Source: Kiritimatiellia bacterium
GTDB lineage: Bacteria > Verrucomicrobiota > Kiritimatiellia > RFP12 > UBA1067
Length of the DNA stretch: 12,136 nt
Reading direction: 5' to 3'
Assembly (NCBI GenBank): GCA_024405335.1
Contig: JAKSOX010000040.1
Location: 1-12,136, forward strand
Shown: positions 5,454-12,136 of the stretch, in pieces
Layout: each line of letters starts with the position of its first letter
How positions within the stretch are numbered: the stretch's first letter is position 1
The notes under the pieces: generated by a model
What the model was told of the DNA's origin: nothing
Databases searched by the model: none
Seen by the model: the letters and a program-made list of their open reading frames with translations, nothing else
Position numbers and translations under genes: made by a program

Positions 5454-7805
5454 ATGAAGACGATTTTCAATTGCGCGATGTGTTTGGCGGCGGCGTGGAC
5501 CGTCGCCGGATGTGCGACGGAACGGCCGGCGGCGAAACCGGCGGAACGGGCGGCGGACGCCGCGGCGGCGAAGCCCGCCGCGAAGCCCGCGCCGAAACCA
5601 CGAAACGCCTTGGAACGTTTGCATGCGTTCGTGAAGGCCGAGGTGAACGATCCCGCGAAGAAGCTCGGCACGGCGGACGCCGTCAAAATGCTCGAGGACT
5701 ACCGCGCGACGAATCCCGACTGCACCAACCTGGGCGTGCGCGTCGCCCTCGACTACGCGATCCTCGCGCGCTGCGGAGGCGACGGCACGCCCCGAGGCGC
5801 CAAGTTCGACGCCGCCCTCGCCCGCGAAACCGTCTTCAAGGTGGCGCCGCGCATCCACGGCGACCCGAAGGTGGCGCCCAACGCCAAGTTCAAGGCCGTA
5901 AACCAGCACTGCTCGCTGCTCTGCGACCTGAAGCGTTTCGACGAGGCGATCGAGATCGCCAAGCGCTACGCCGAGGCGAAGGACGAGAAGGGCGCCGGAT
6001 GTCCGCAGGCCTTTGTCGCGCTGAAAAACGTCTACCGCTACGCCGACCGCTATGCAGAAGCCCTGGCGGCGGTCAACCGGGCGATCGACTTGGCGCCGCA
6101 GAAGGGGGATTACTGCGCGGCGGCGGCGAATCTCGCCCTTGAATTCGGCGACGTGGCGTCCGTGCCGGAAATCTGGAAACGCGACGTCGACGCGAACGCC
6201 GCGTACAAGACGATGCTCTGGACGCTCGAGCACCGGGGCGAACTCGACGCGGTCGCCGCGTTCCGCGACGAGACGCTGAAGGGCGTGCTGCCGTTCGCGG
6301 CCGACGCGAAGAACCCGTCGAATCAGCGGTTCGGGCTCGCCTGCCGCGCCTGGATCGTCGAGGATTCCCCGCGCGGCGCTGCTTTGCGCGGGGCCGTGCG
6401 CGACGTGCTCACGGGCGGCAAGGCGTCGTTCGACTGGAGCGTCGTCCACAAGCTCAAATGGACGTTCATGGACGGCAACTGGAAGGGGTTCGCAGCCGTG
6501 TACGCCGATTTGGCGGGCGTGAAACAGCTGCAGACGCCCGAACTGCGGCGCGCGCACCTGTTTTCGCTGGCGGCGCTCGGCCGCGTGGACGAGGCGGAAA
6601 AGTTCGCCGCGGACTACCGCGCCGGAATGGACAAGCCGCTCGACCTCGTCAAGACGGACGCCCTCCTTGCCGTGGCCCAAGACCGCGACGCACTGCCGCT
6701 CGTGGCGGCGGCGAAACTCGACCCGAAGGACCACGCGCGCGTCGTGCAGCTCGCCGCCACGTGGTCGCTCGTGCTGCAGAAGAACGACTCCTGCCGCCGC
6801 TATTCCGAAGCGTACGCGAAACTGCTCGTGCCGATTCCGCGGCGGCGGCAGAACGTGACGTGGTCCGACCGGCCGCTGGACGGCGAAGCCGAATGGCGCG
6901 CGCTGTGGCCGTCGCTCGAGAAGAGCTTCGTGGACGTGAAAATGTGCGGCGATCTCGACAACCTCGTCACCGACGTCGCCACCGGCCGCGTCGCCGTGGA
7001 GAAGACGGACAAGGACACGAAGAACGCGAAGATGGAGGTGACGACCGCGTGCGACGTGAAGGGCGTGCACGTGTACCTCCGCGTGGCCGATCCGAACGCG
7101 CGCGCGGTCGAGGACGGTTTCGCCGGCGGCAAGGGCACGGAGATGTACTTCGCGCCCGGCGACAACCAGCCCTACGTCTGCTTCGGCGGCGGTCCGGGCA
7201 AGGCGATCCAGTATCTGTTCAGCACCTCGTACACGTGGGCGGAACACCAGCGTCTCGTGCACGACGATCCGGCGAAGCCGTACAACATGAAAGGCGAGAT
7301 GTTCTTTTCCGACGCCGACTACGTCACGCATCTTTTCTTCCCGTGGGACGCCTTCTACCAGAAACTGCCGACGGCGGGCTCGGAGTGGAAGTTCGAATGC
7401 CTGACGGACGGTTTCAGCTGGGGCGGTTCGCAGGGCGTGCACGAATCGTCCAGCTGGGGACGGCTCGCGTTCAACCTGTCGGACGCGCAGCTCACGGCGA
7501 TCCGCCGCCGTCTGCTGCTCAAGAACGCGAAGAAGTGGAAACGCGGCGAACCGCGCGAATACGCGACGGTGGCGCCGTTCGACCGTTGGGCGGATCCCGT
7601 GGTGGGCGACCCCGCGTTCTACGAAGCGTCGCTCAAGCCGCTCGAAGCGGAACTTTCCGCTTTCGCGAAGCGCGTCAAGCCCGACATGACCGACGCCGAC
7701 GTGAACGAAATCTACGAACGCGCCGTGCCGCGGTGGATCGGCCTCAAGCACGAAATCGACCGTCTTCGCCGCGAATACCTCGTGCGGAAATCCACGGCGC
7801 AATGA
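5454..7805 (+). CDS. large lipoprotein with TPR-like helices and a C-terminal CBM9-like domain
   Basis: A 783-residue protein. The signal peptide ends in the lipobox V-A-G-C with Cys20, so the mature protein is lipid-anchored and probably faces the periplasm or outer-membrane surface. Residues about 23-48 are a low-complexity Ala/Pro/Lys linker with repeated AAKP units. Residues about 50-460 are helical. At least two TPR-like repeats are visible, the clearest around 189-220 (NVYRYADRYAEALAAVNRAI) and one before it (about 150-180). Residues about 468-690 resemble a CBM9-type or related sugar-binding sandwich: it opens with LDGEAEWRALW, continues with GVHVYLRVADPN and EMYFAPGDNQPYVCF, and ends with WGRLAFNLSD. 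The last 90 residues are helical and charged. Shine-Dalgarno GGAGGA at 5440-5445 lies 8 nt before the ATG. It follows the GH123-like gene by 18 nt, so it may hold substrate or organise that enzyme. This role is inferred. Confidence 0.85.
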   Translation: MKTIFNCAMCLAAAWTVAGCATERPAAKPAERAADAAAAKPAAKPAPKPRNALERLHAFVKAEVNDPAKKLGTADAVKMLEDYRATNPDCTNLGVRVALDYAILARCGGDGTPRGAKFDAALARETVFKVAPRIHGDPKVAPNAKFKAVNQHCSLLCDLKRFDEAIEIAKRYAEAKDEKGAGCPQAFVALKNVYRYADRYAEALAAVNRAIDLAPQKGDYCAAAANLALEFGDVASVPEIWKRDVDANAAYKTMLWTLEHRGELDAVAAFRDETLKGVLPFAADAKNPSNQRFGLACRAWIVEDSPRGAALRGAVRDVLTGGKASFDWSVVHKLKWTFMDGNWKGFAAVYADLAGVKQLQTPELRRAHLFSLAALGRVDEAEKFAADYRAGMDKPLDLVKTDALLAVAQDRDALPLVAAAKLDPKDHARVVQLAATWSLVLQKNDSCRRYSEAYAKLLVPIPRRRQNVTWSDRPLDGEAEWRALWPSLEKSFVDVKMCGDLDNLVTDVATGRVAVEKTDKDTKNAKMEVTTACDVKGVHVYLRVADPNARAVEDGFAGGKGTEMYFAPGDNQPYVCFGGGPGKAIQYLFSTSYTWAEHQRLVHDDPAKPYNMKGEMFFSDADYVTHLFFPWDAFYQKLPTAGSEWKFECLTDGFSWGGSQGVHESSSWGRLAFNLSDAQLTAIRRRLLLKNAKKWKRGEPREYATVAPFDRWADPVVGDPAFYEASLKPLEAELSAFAKRVKPDMTDADVNEIYERAVPRWIGLKHEIDRLRREYLVRKSTAQ

Positions 7806-7843
7806 GGAAATGCAAGGGTTGGAGATTGTTGATACGGCAGCTG

Positions 7844-7886
7844 TGGCATAGGTAGTCTGGCATGAGTTGGCATGTCGGCGATGCCA
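7844..7886. promoter_or_regulatory. possible operator: cluster of TGGCAT half-sites
   Basis: TGGCAT occurs at 7844-7849, 7858-7863 and 7868-7873, and in inverted orientation (ATGCCA) at 7881-7886. The last two form an inverted repeat with a 7-nt spacer. The second and third copies are 10 bp apart, one helical turn. The cluster sits about 80-120 bp upstream of the predicted transcription start, a typical place for an activator site. No regulator gene is present in the window to match it. Confidence 0.45.
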
Positions 7887-7909
7887 TGTCAACAATTTCC
7901 CTTCCCGGG

Positions 7910-7930
7910 ATCGTCGTCGGCGATTTTTCG
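7910..7930 (+). terminator. weak candidate terminator
   Basis: ATCGT and GCGAT (around 7910-7924) could form a 5-bp stem, including one G-T wobble pair, around CGTCG. TTTTTCGTTCC follows. The stem is short and weak for this GC content. It is listed only because no better terminator follows the lipoprotein gene. Confidence 0.25.
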
Positions 7931-7959
7931 TTCCATTTTTCCTTTGGACGTGGTATATT
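7931..7959 (+). promoter_or_regulatory. predicted extended -10 promoter of the heme-propeller/GH2 operon
   Basis: TATATT at 7954-7959 is preceded by TGG (7951-7953), an extended -10. A poor -35, TTCCAT, lies at 7931-7936 with 17-bp spacing. Transcription would start near 7966 and give a leader of about 88 nt. The stretch ACGTGGTATA (7948-7957) is identical to that at 1213-1222. The weak -35 and the half-site cluster upstream would fit an activator-dependent promoter. Confidence 0.6.
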
Positions 7960-7996
7960 CCCGCTGTGCATGAAACGATGCTGGAAACGCGACACG

Positions 7997-8018
7997 GCGG
8001 TCGTTTTCAAACAACCGC
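7997..8018 (+). other. hairpin in the 5' leader of the heme-propeller operon
   Basis: GCGGT (7997-8001) pairs with ACCGC (8014-8018). Inside, after a C-A mismatch, GTT pairs with AAC around a TTCA loop. It lies between the predicted transcription start and the Shine-Dalgarno (AGGAAAGG at about 8041-8048). No T-run follows. It is a minor structure and may not be functional. Confidence 0.3.
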
Positions 8019-8053
8019 GTCGTCGCCAGGGGGATTGATCAGGAAAGGCGAAA

Positions 8054-9580
8054 ATGATCGGCAGGCGAAGTTTTGTTTTGGCGGCTGCGGTTTCGCTCGC
8101 GGCGCTCGCCGCGAATGCGACGATCGCCATTTGGCCGGACTACGCGGGCGTCACGATGCCCACGAACGTCGCGCCGCTCAATTTCAAAATCGTGCCGGAG
8201 GAACCGGGCGCGGCGGCGACGCTCACCGCGGCGGACGGTGACGCGATAGCCGCCGCCGTGGACGATCTCGGAACCGCCCGCTGGAACGCGCGCGCCTGGC
8301 GGCGTTTTCTCGCCGCGCACGCCGGCGAAGCCGTGACGCTCGCGGCCTCGCGCGGGAACGAGCGGTTCGCCGCCACGAATTTCGTCGCGCGTTCGGGAAT
8401 CGACACTCACCTCACCTACCGGTTGATCGCGCCGAGCTACACGCTGTACGCAGAAGTCGGCATCTACGAGCGCGATCTCACGTCGTTCGACGAACGGCCG
8501 CTTTTCCGCAACGTCCAGATTTCGTCGGAAACGTGCGTGAACTGCCACACCCACAACCGGGCCGATCCGGACCAGTACCTTTTCCACGCGCGCGCCAAAT
8601 TCCCGGGCACGATGATCGTGTCGAAGAAGTGGGGCGACCGCAAGGTGAACCTCAAGACGCCGGGCGCCCTGGGCGCGGGCGTGTATCCCGCATGGCATCC
8701 GGGCGGCGATTTCATCGCGTTTTCGATGAACGAGACGCGCCAGTCGTTTTACTTCTCCAATCCGGACAAGATCGAAGTGGTCGACTTGCGCAGCGACCTG
8801 ATGTTGTATTCCCTGGCCGACAACACGGTGAAGACAATCGAAAACGATCCGCTGACGTTCGAGACGTTCCCCGCCTGGAGTCCGGACGGGACGCGCCTGT
8901 ATTCTTCGCGCTCGCGCACGCCGTTCACCCGGATGCCCACCAACGAAACGGAGCGTTTCAACCAGTACATGGACCAATACGAGAACGTGCGCTACGATCT
9001 CGTGGTGCGCTCGTTCGACGCGGCCACGCGGACGTTTTCGGAACCGAAAACCGTTTTCGACGCGCAGAAGACCGGCTTGAGCGCCACGTTCCCGCGCGTT
9101 TCGCCCGACGGCCGCTGGCTTGTCGCGACGGTGGGGCCCTACGGCAATTTCCACGTGTGGCACCGCGACGCCGACTTGTGGCTTTTGGATCTGGCCGAGC
9201 GCAAAATGCGGCGGTTGACGGAACTCAATTCGCCCAAGTCCGAAAGCTACCACACCTTTTCGTCCGACGGCCGGTGGATGGTGTTCAGTTCGCGCCGTGA
9301 GGACGGCACGTTCACGCGGCCGTATTTCGCGCATTTCGACGCCGAGAAGGGGCGCTTCACGAAACCGTTCCTGTTGCCTGCGGAAAACCCGGACGACCAC
9401 TTCCGGCGCATGTTGTCGTACAACGTGCCTGAGTTCAGCAACGGTCCCGTGAAGAAGTCGGCGCGCGAGATGCGCAAGCTCGTGGCGCGCGACGCGGTTC
9501 CCGCTCAATGCGTTGACGGCGGATCCTGGCCTGGCGTGGACCGTGGCGGCAATTCCAAAAAACAAAAGGGGGATCGGTGA
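8054..9580 (+). CDS. exported PD40/TolB-like beta-propeller protein with one c-type heme motif (CxxCH)
   Basis: A 508-residue exported protein. The N-terminus MIGRRSFVLAA has a twin-arginine motif (R4-R5-x-F7) and a hydrophobic core ending in ANA (about 20-22), a likely cleavage site. Residues about 25-155 form an N-terminal domain of unknown type. C161-V-N-C164-H165 is a classic covalent heme c site, the only one in the protein. After it come four PD40-type propeller repeats: GVYPAWHPGGDFIAFS (about 209), TFPAWSPDGTRLYSS (about 270), TFPRVSPDGRWLVAT (about 343) and SYHTFSSDGRWMVFS (about 396). Similar single-heme PD40 proteins occur in Bacteroidetes and PVC bacteria, usually annotated TolB-like, with no settled function. 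The final 28 residues are polar and basic and look less conserved. The start at 8054 has AGGAAAGG just upstream. The stop is 1 nt before the GH2 gene, so the two are co-translated. A redox or sensing role is only a guess. Confidence 0.85.
   Translation: MIGRRSFVLAAAVSLAALAANATIAIWPDYAGVTMPTNVAPLNFKIVPEEPGAAATLTAADGDAIAAAVDDLGTARWNARAWRRFLAAHAGEAVTLAASRGNERFAATNFVARSGIDTHLTYRLIAPSYTLYAEVGIYERDLTSFDERPLFRNVQISSETCVNCHTHNRADPDQYLFHARAKFPGTMIVSKKWGDRKVNLKTPGALGAGVYPAWHPGGDFIAFSMNETRQSFYFSNPDKIEVVDLRSDLMLYSLADNTVKTIENDPLTFETFPAWSPDGTRLYSSRSRTPFTRMPTNETERFNQYMDQYENVRYDLVVRSFDAATRTFSEPKTVFDAQKTGLSATFPRVSPDGRWLVATVGPYGNFHVWHRDADLWLLDLAERKMRRLTELNSPKSESYHTFSSDGRWMVFSSRREDGTFTRPYFAHFDAEKGRFTKPFLLPAENPDDHFRRMLSYNVPEFSNGPVKKSAREMRKLVARDAVPAQCVDGGSWPGVDRGGNSKKQKGDR
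9568..9573 (+). promoter_or_regulatory. Shine-Dalgarno that sets the GH2 start
   Basis: GGGGGA at 9568-9573 lies 8 nt before the ATG at 9582. An upstream in-frame ATG at 9513 lies inside the propeller gene, lacks a good Shine-Dalgarno and would place about 23 extra residues before the signal peptide. The start at 9582 gives a normal signal peptide. A second ATG at 9588 is a possible alternative. Confidence 0.75.
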
Positions 9581-9581
9581 C

Positions 9582-12014
9582 ATGGCGATGGCGAATGGTT
9601 GGTCGAAAGGATTGCTTTCCGCGTGCGCGTGCGCATGCGTTTTCGCGTGCGCGGCGGCGAACCCGTTCGACGCGCCGGAGCGGAACGCGCGGAATTTCAA
9701 CGCGGGCTGGACGTTCGCGAAAGACGGCGAAGCGCCGCGCGCGGTGGACCTTCCGCACGACTGGGCGGTGGACTATCCCTTCACCACCAACGTCGCCGGC
9801 AACGCCGGGCGGCTGCCGTATCCCGGCCACGGCGTCTACCGCAAGAGTTTCGCGCTTTCGGCGGACGACCTGAAAGGCCGCACCTATCTCGAAATCGACG
9901 GCGCGATGTGCCATTCGTCCGTGCGGTTGAACGGAAAGCAGGTTTCCGGGGACCGTCCCTACGGTTACGCGTCGTATTCGGTGGAGTTGACGGAGTTCCT
10001 GCGGGGCGCGGGGGAAACGAACGACCTTGAAATCGTGCTCGACACGCCGCCCAGATCGTCCCGCTACTATTCCGGCGCGGGGCTGTACCGCGACGTGCGG
10101 CTGGTGACGGTGCCCAAGTTCCACGTGGCGTACAATGGCGTTCGCGTGCGCACGAAGCGGTTGCCGGACGGGCGCGCGGAGGTGCTGGTGGACGTCACGG
10201 TGGAGGGCGCGTGGGGTCCGCGCACGCTGATGATGGACTGCCACGTGTTCAAGGACGGCAAGGCCGTGGAGATGCAGTCGCGGAACTACGTCATGCCGGA
10301 CGGCCGCGGCGCCGAATTGCCGCCGCAGACCGTGACCATGACGCTCGTAGTGGACGATCCGGAGCCGTGGAGCCCCGAAACGCCGAATCTCTACGACCTC
10401 GAAGTGGAGGTGCTTTTGCGCAACGTCAACTACGATCGGACGCGCACGCGCTTCGGCATCCGCACGGTGGAGTTCCGTCCCGGCGAGGGCTTCTTCCTGA
10501 ACGGAAAACGCCGCCAGATGAAGGGCGCGTGTCTGCACCACGACTTCGGTCCGCTCGGCGGCGCGTTCCACGTGGACGCGGCGCGGCGGCAGCTGAAGAT
10601 CATGAAGGAAATGGGCGCGGACGCCATCCGCACCACGCACAATCCGCCCGATCCGAAGTTCCTCGACCTGTGCGACGAGATGGGGTTCATGGTGATGGAC
10701 GAAGCGTTCGACATGTGGGAGCTGCGGAAGACGGACAACGATTACCACGTCGAATTCCCCGCGTGGCACGAGCGCGATCTCGCCGACTTCGTGAAGCGCG
10801 ACCGCAACCACCCGTGCGTGATGCTCTGGTCGATCGGGAACGAAGTGCAGGAGCACACCGCCGATCCCGCGCGCGGCTACCGCATCGGCACGAACCTCAC
10901 GGAGATCGTGGGCCGCCACGACGACCGCCCGACTACCGTCGCGTGCTGGTGTCCCGTGGCGCTCACGAACGGAATGCAGAACACGGTGAAGGTGTTCGGC
11001 GGCAACTACATTCCCTGGTACTACGAGCAGTTCATCAAGGCCAATCCCGACAAGTGCATCATCGGCACCGAGACGGAATCCGTGCTTTCGTCCCGCGGCG
11101 TCTACTTCTTCCCGTGGCCGGAGCGGCCCAACAACTGCCGGAAGGACGACCCCCAGCCGTTTTTCTACGGCAAGGCGGCGGGGCCGGACGGCACGTGGGG
11201 CGTTCGTCCCGAGACGTACGACCGCATTTTCCGCGAGGGGCAGGTCACGGGCTACGACGTCGCCTGCTACCAGGCGGACCTCAACCACCCGCCGGACACG
11301 CAGTTCAAGTACCAGGAGCTGAATCCGAGCTGCTGCGGAATGTTCACCTGGACGGGCGTCGACTACCTTGGCGAGCCCACTCCGTACGGCGACGCGGGCG
11401 AGAAGGCGCGCAGCGCGTATTTCGGCGCGTGCGACCTGTGCGGCTTCCCGAAGGACCGCTTCTGGCTGTTCCGTTCCAACTGGCTGCGCGACGTGCCCAC
11501 GGCGCATTTGCTGCCGCATTGGAACTGGAAGCCCGGCATGACGATTCCAGTGCACCTCTATTCGTCCGGCGACGAGGCGGAACTTTTCGTGAACGGCAAG
11601 TCGCAGGGCGTGCGCAAACGCGGTTCGCTGCAGTACCGCTTCACGTGGGACGCAGTGGCGTACGAGCCGGGCGCGATCAAGGCCGTGGTGAAAAAGAACG
11701 GCAAGGCGTGGGCGATGGACGAAGTGAAGACCGCGGGCGCGCCCGCGAAGGTCGTCCAGGAGCTCGATTACAGGGGCGGCAGACTTTGCTACTGGAAGTT
11801 CACCGTGGTGGACGAGAACGGGGTGTTTTGCCCCACGGCGGCCGTCAAACTGTCGTTCAAGGGGGATCTCGCCGGCGTGTGCAACGGCGATCCCACGGAC
11901 TGGACGCCGTTCAAGAGCGCGCACGTGACCACGTTCAACGGGCTTGCGCAGGCGATCACGCGGGGCGACGCCCTCCAGACGGCGGCGGAAGGCCTGCCGG
12001 TGGAGCGGCGGTAG
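9582..12014 (+). CDS. secreted GH2 family glycoside hydrolase, beta-galactosidase type
   Basis: An 810-residue exported enzyme expected to hydrolyse terminal beta-linked sugars from glycans, most likely galactosides. The signal peptide (about 1-26) is unusual, with Cys at 15, 17, 19 and 23, and ends in AAA before NPFD. Domains in order: a GH2 sugar-binding sandwich (about 38-180; DLPHDWAVD, GVYRKSF, YSGAGLYRDV), an Ig-like domain (about 185-290), and a TIM-barrel (about 295-610). A DUF4982-like domain (about 640-705; VHLYSSGDEAELFVNGKSQG) and a C-terminal GH2 C5-like domain (about 718-800; ending FNGLAQAITRG) follow. RTTHNPPD begins at R350. The acid/base is E421 in SIGNEVQEH, and the nucleophile is probably E497 in IGTETES. 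All key residues are present and nothing is truncated. It is the last gene of the operon, 1 nt after the heme-propeller gene. GH2 also contains glucuronidases and mannosidases; the DUF4982 architecture favours beta-galactosidase. Confidence 0.93.
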   Translation: MAMANGWSKGLLSACACACVFACAAANPFDAPERNARNFNAGWTFAKDGEAPRAVDLPHDWAVDYPFTTNVAGNAGRLPYPGHGVYRKSFALSADDLKGRTYLEIDGAMCHSSVRLNGKQVSGDRPYGYASYSVELTEFLRGAGETNDLEIVLDTPPRSSRYYSGAGLYRDVRLVTVPKFHVAYNGVRVRTKRLPDGRAEVLVDVTVEGAWGPRTLMMDCHVFKDGKAVEMQSRNYVMPDGRGAELPPQTVTMTLVVDDPEPWSPETPNLYDLEVEVLLRNVNYDRTRTRFGIRTVEFRPGEGFFLNGKRRQMKGACLHHDFGPLGGAFHVDAARRQLKIMKEMGADAIRTTHNPPDPKFLDLCDEMGFMVMDEAFDMWELRKTDNDYHVEFPAWHERDLADFVKRDRNHPCVMLWSIGNEVQEHTADPARGYRIGTNLTEIVGRHDDRPTTVACWCPVALTNGMQNTVKVFGGNYIPWYYEQFIKANPDKCIIGTETESVLSSRGVYFFPWPERPNNCRKDDPQPFFYGKAAGPDGTWGVRPETYDRIFREGQVTGYDVACYQADLNHPPDTQFKYQELNPSCCGMFTWTGVDYLGEPTPYGDAGEKARSAYFGACDLCGFPKDRFWLFRSNWLRDVPTAHLLPHWNWKPGMTIPVHLYSSGDEAELFVNGKSQGVRKRGSLQYRFTWDAVAYEPGAIKAVVKKNGKAWAMDEVKTAGAPAKVVQELDYRGGRLCYWKFTVVDENGVFCPTAAVKLSFKGDLAGVCNGDPTDWTPFKSAHVTTFNGLAQAITRGDALQTAAEGLPVERR
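9620..9653. other. alternating pyrimidine-purine tract inside the GH2 signal sequence
   Basis: Positions 9620-9640 are 21 bases of strict pyrimidine-purine alternation built from CG and TG steps with one CA. After TTT, a second 10-base tract follows at 9644-9653. Such tracts can adopt Z-DNA under negative supercoiling. Here they encode the repeating Ala-Cys part of the signal peptide. Confidence 0.6.
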
Positions 12015-12104
12015 TTCCGGCGGCGGCCGGTCCGGAGAAGGGGTCAACGGCGTTCGCCGCGGGCCCTTTTCCCGTCTTTCCGGCGGCGGTTTTCCGTCCG
12101 GAAA
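12015..12104. repeat. duplicated hairpin-forming repeat after the GH2 gene
   Basis: The 12-mer TTCCGGCGGCGG occurs at 12015-12026 and again at 12078-12089. Each copy is followed by GTCCGGA (12030-12036 and 12096-12102), giving two imperfect direct repeats 63 bp apart. Each copy can fold: TCCGG with CCGGA in copy 1, and TTTCCGG (12077-12083) with CCGGAAA (12098-12104) in copy 2. Copy 1 begins directly after the GH2 stop codon. Confidence 0.55.
12038..12070 (+). terminator. possible intrinsic terminator of the heme-propeller/GH2 operon
   Basis: AAGGG (12038-12042) pairs with CCCTT (12064-12068). Inside, CGGC and GCCG (12048-12051, 12056-12059) pair around GTTC, giving a two-part stem with an internal loop. 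TTTTCCCGTCTTT overlaps and follows. It lies 23 nt after the GH2 stop. Position and T-rich tail fit a terminator, but the internal loop weakens it. The hairpin at 12077-12104, followed by only a short A-run, is a poorer alternative on this strand. Confidence 0.4.
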
Positions 12105-12136
12105 AACGCCCGTTTGTTAGCCGCGCACAACTTTCG

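Larger units (their letters stand above)
7806..8053. other. intergenic region between the two secreted operons
   Basis: No gene is supported in this 248-bp spacer. Its first 100 bp are visibly less GC-rich than the surrounding coding DNA. The region contains a cluster of TGGCAT half-sites (7844-7886), a weak stem followed by T-rich sequence (about 7910-7930), an extended -10 promoter (7931-7959) and a leader hairpin (7997-8018). I see no strong terminator for the upstream operon. Confidence 0.7.

Noticed and set aside
3615..7895. Very long open frame on the - strand (about 1,426 codons) opposite the GH123-like and lipoprotein genes
   Set aside because: Its translation is Arg/Val/His-rich low-complexity sequence with no recognisable domain. 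The + strand holds clear domains, signal peptides and ribosome-binding sites. Strong GC codon bias creates such antisense frames.
7970..8038. Short open frame of 22 codons (MKRCWKRDTAVV...) in the leader of the propeller operon
   Set aside because: There is no Shine-Dalgarno, it starts within a few bases of the predicted transcription start, and nothing resembles a leader peptide with regulatory codons.
10131..10140. TACAATGGCG identical to the -10 region at 3591-3600
   Set aside because: It lies inside the GH2 coding sequence with no -35 at suitable spacing and no gene start downstream; likely chance.
9435..12047. Long - strand open frame (about 870 codons) opposite the GH2 gene
   Set aside because: It is an antisense shadow of the GH2 gene with the same compositional signature and no domain.

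Overview
This window comes from a bacterial genome with high GC content. Every supported gene lies on the + strand and the genes are tightly packed. There is no tRNA, rRNA, CRISPR array, transposase or phage gene. Most of the products are exported: two look like Tat substrates, two are lipoproteins, and two are secreted glycoside-hydrolase-like proteins. Together with the GC content and the protein families, this suggests a polysaccharide-degrading member of the PVC group (Kiritimatiellota, Lentisphaerota or Verrucomicrobiota). That placement is inferred from gene content and was not tested by phylogeny.

Layout: (1) Positions 1-68 hold the 3' end of an upstream gene. It is followed by a Tat-type lipoprotein of unknown function, possibly a TIM-barrel (91-987). 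(2) A 270-bp spacer (988-1257) carries a REP-like nested inverted repeat, a second strong hairpin and an extended -10 promoter. (3) A compact metabolic operon follows: a stand-alone Lrp/AsnC effector-binding (RAM) domain (1258-1584), hisA (1586-2311) and a class I aminotransferase (2308-3462, TTG start overlapping hisA by 4 nt). It ends in a clear intrinsic terminator whose U-tract overlaps the -35 box of the next promoter. (4) A two-gene secreted operon follows: a GH123/DUF4091-like protein (3627-5435) and a large lipoprotein with TPR-like helices and a CBM9-like domain (5454-7805). (5) A 248-bp spacer holds a cluster of TGGCAT half-sites upstream of another extended -10 promoter. (6) A second secreted operon follows: a PD40/TolB-like beta-propeller with one c-type heme motif CxxCH (8054-9580) and a GH2 beta-galactosidase-type enzyme (9582-12014), 1 nt apart. 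The window ends in a structured 3' region with a possible terminator and a duplicated hairpin motif.

How the genes may work together: the two secreted operons and the lipoprotein at the start look like parts of a glycan-foraging repertoire. The GH2 enzyme is the only one whose catalytic residues are clear. The GH123-like protein, the CBM9/TPR lipoprotein and the heme-propeller protein are less well defined and are the best candidates for new biology. The central operon is ordinary amino-acid metabolism, but its gene order (RAM regulator, hisA, aminotransferase) is unusual. I found no clearly new defence, mobile or RNA system.
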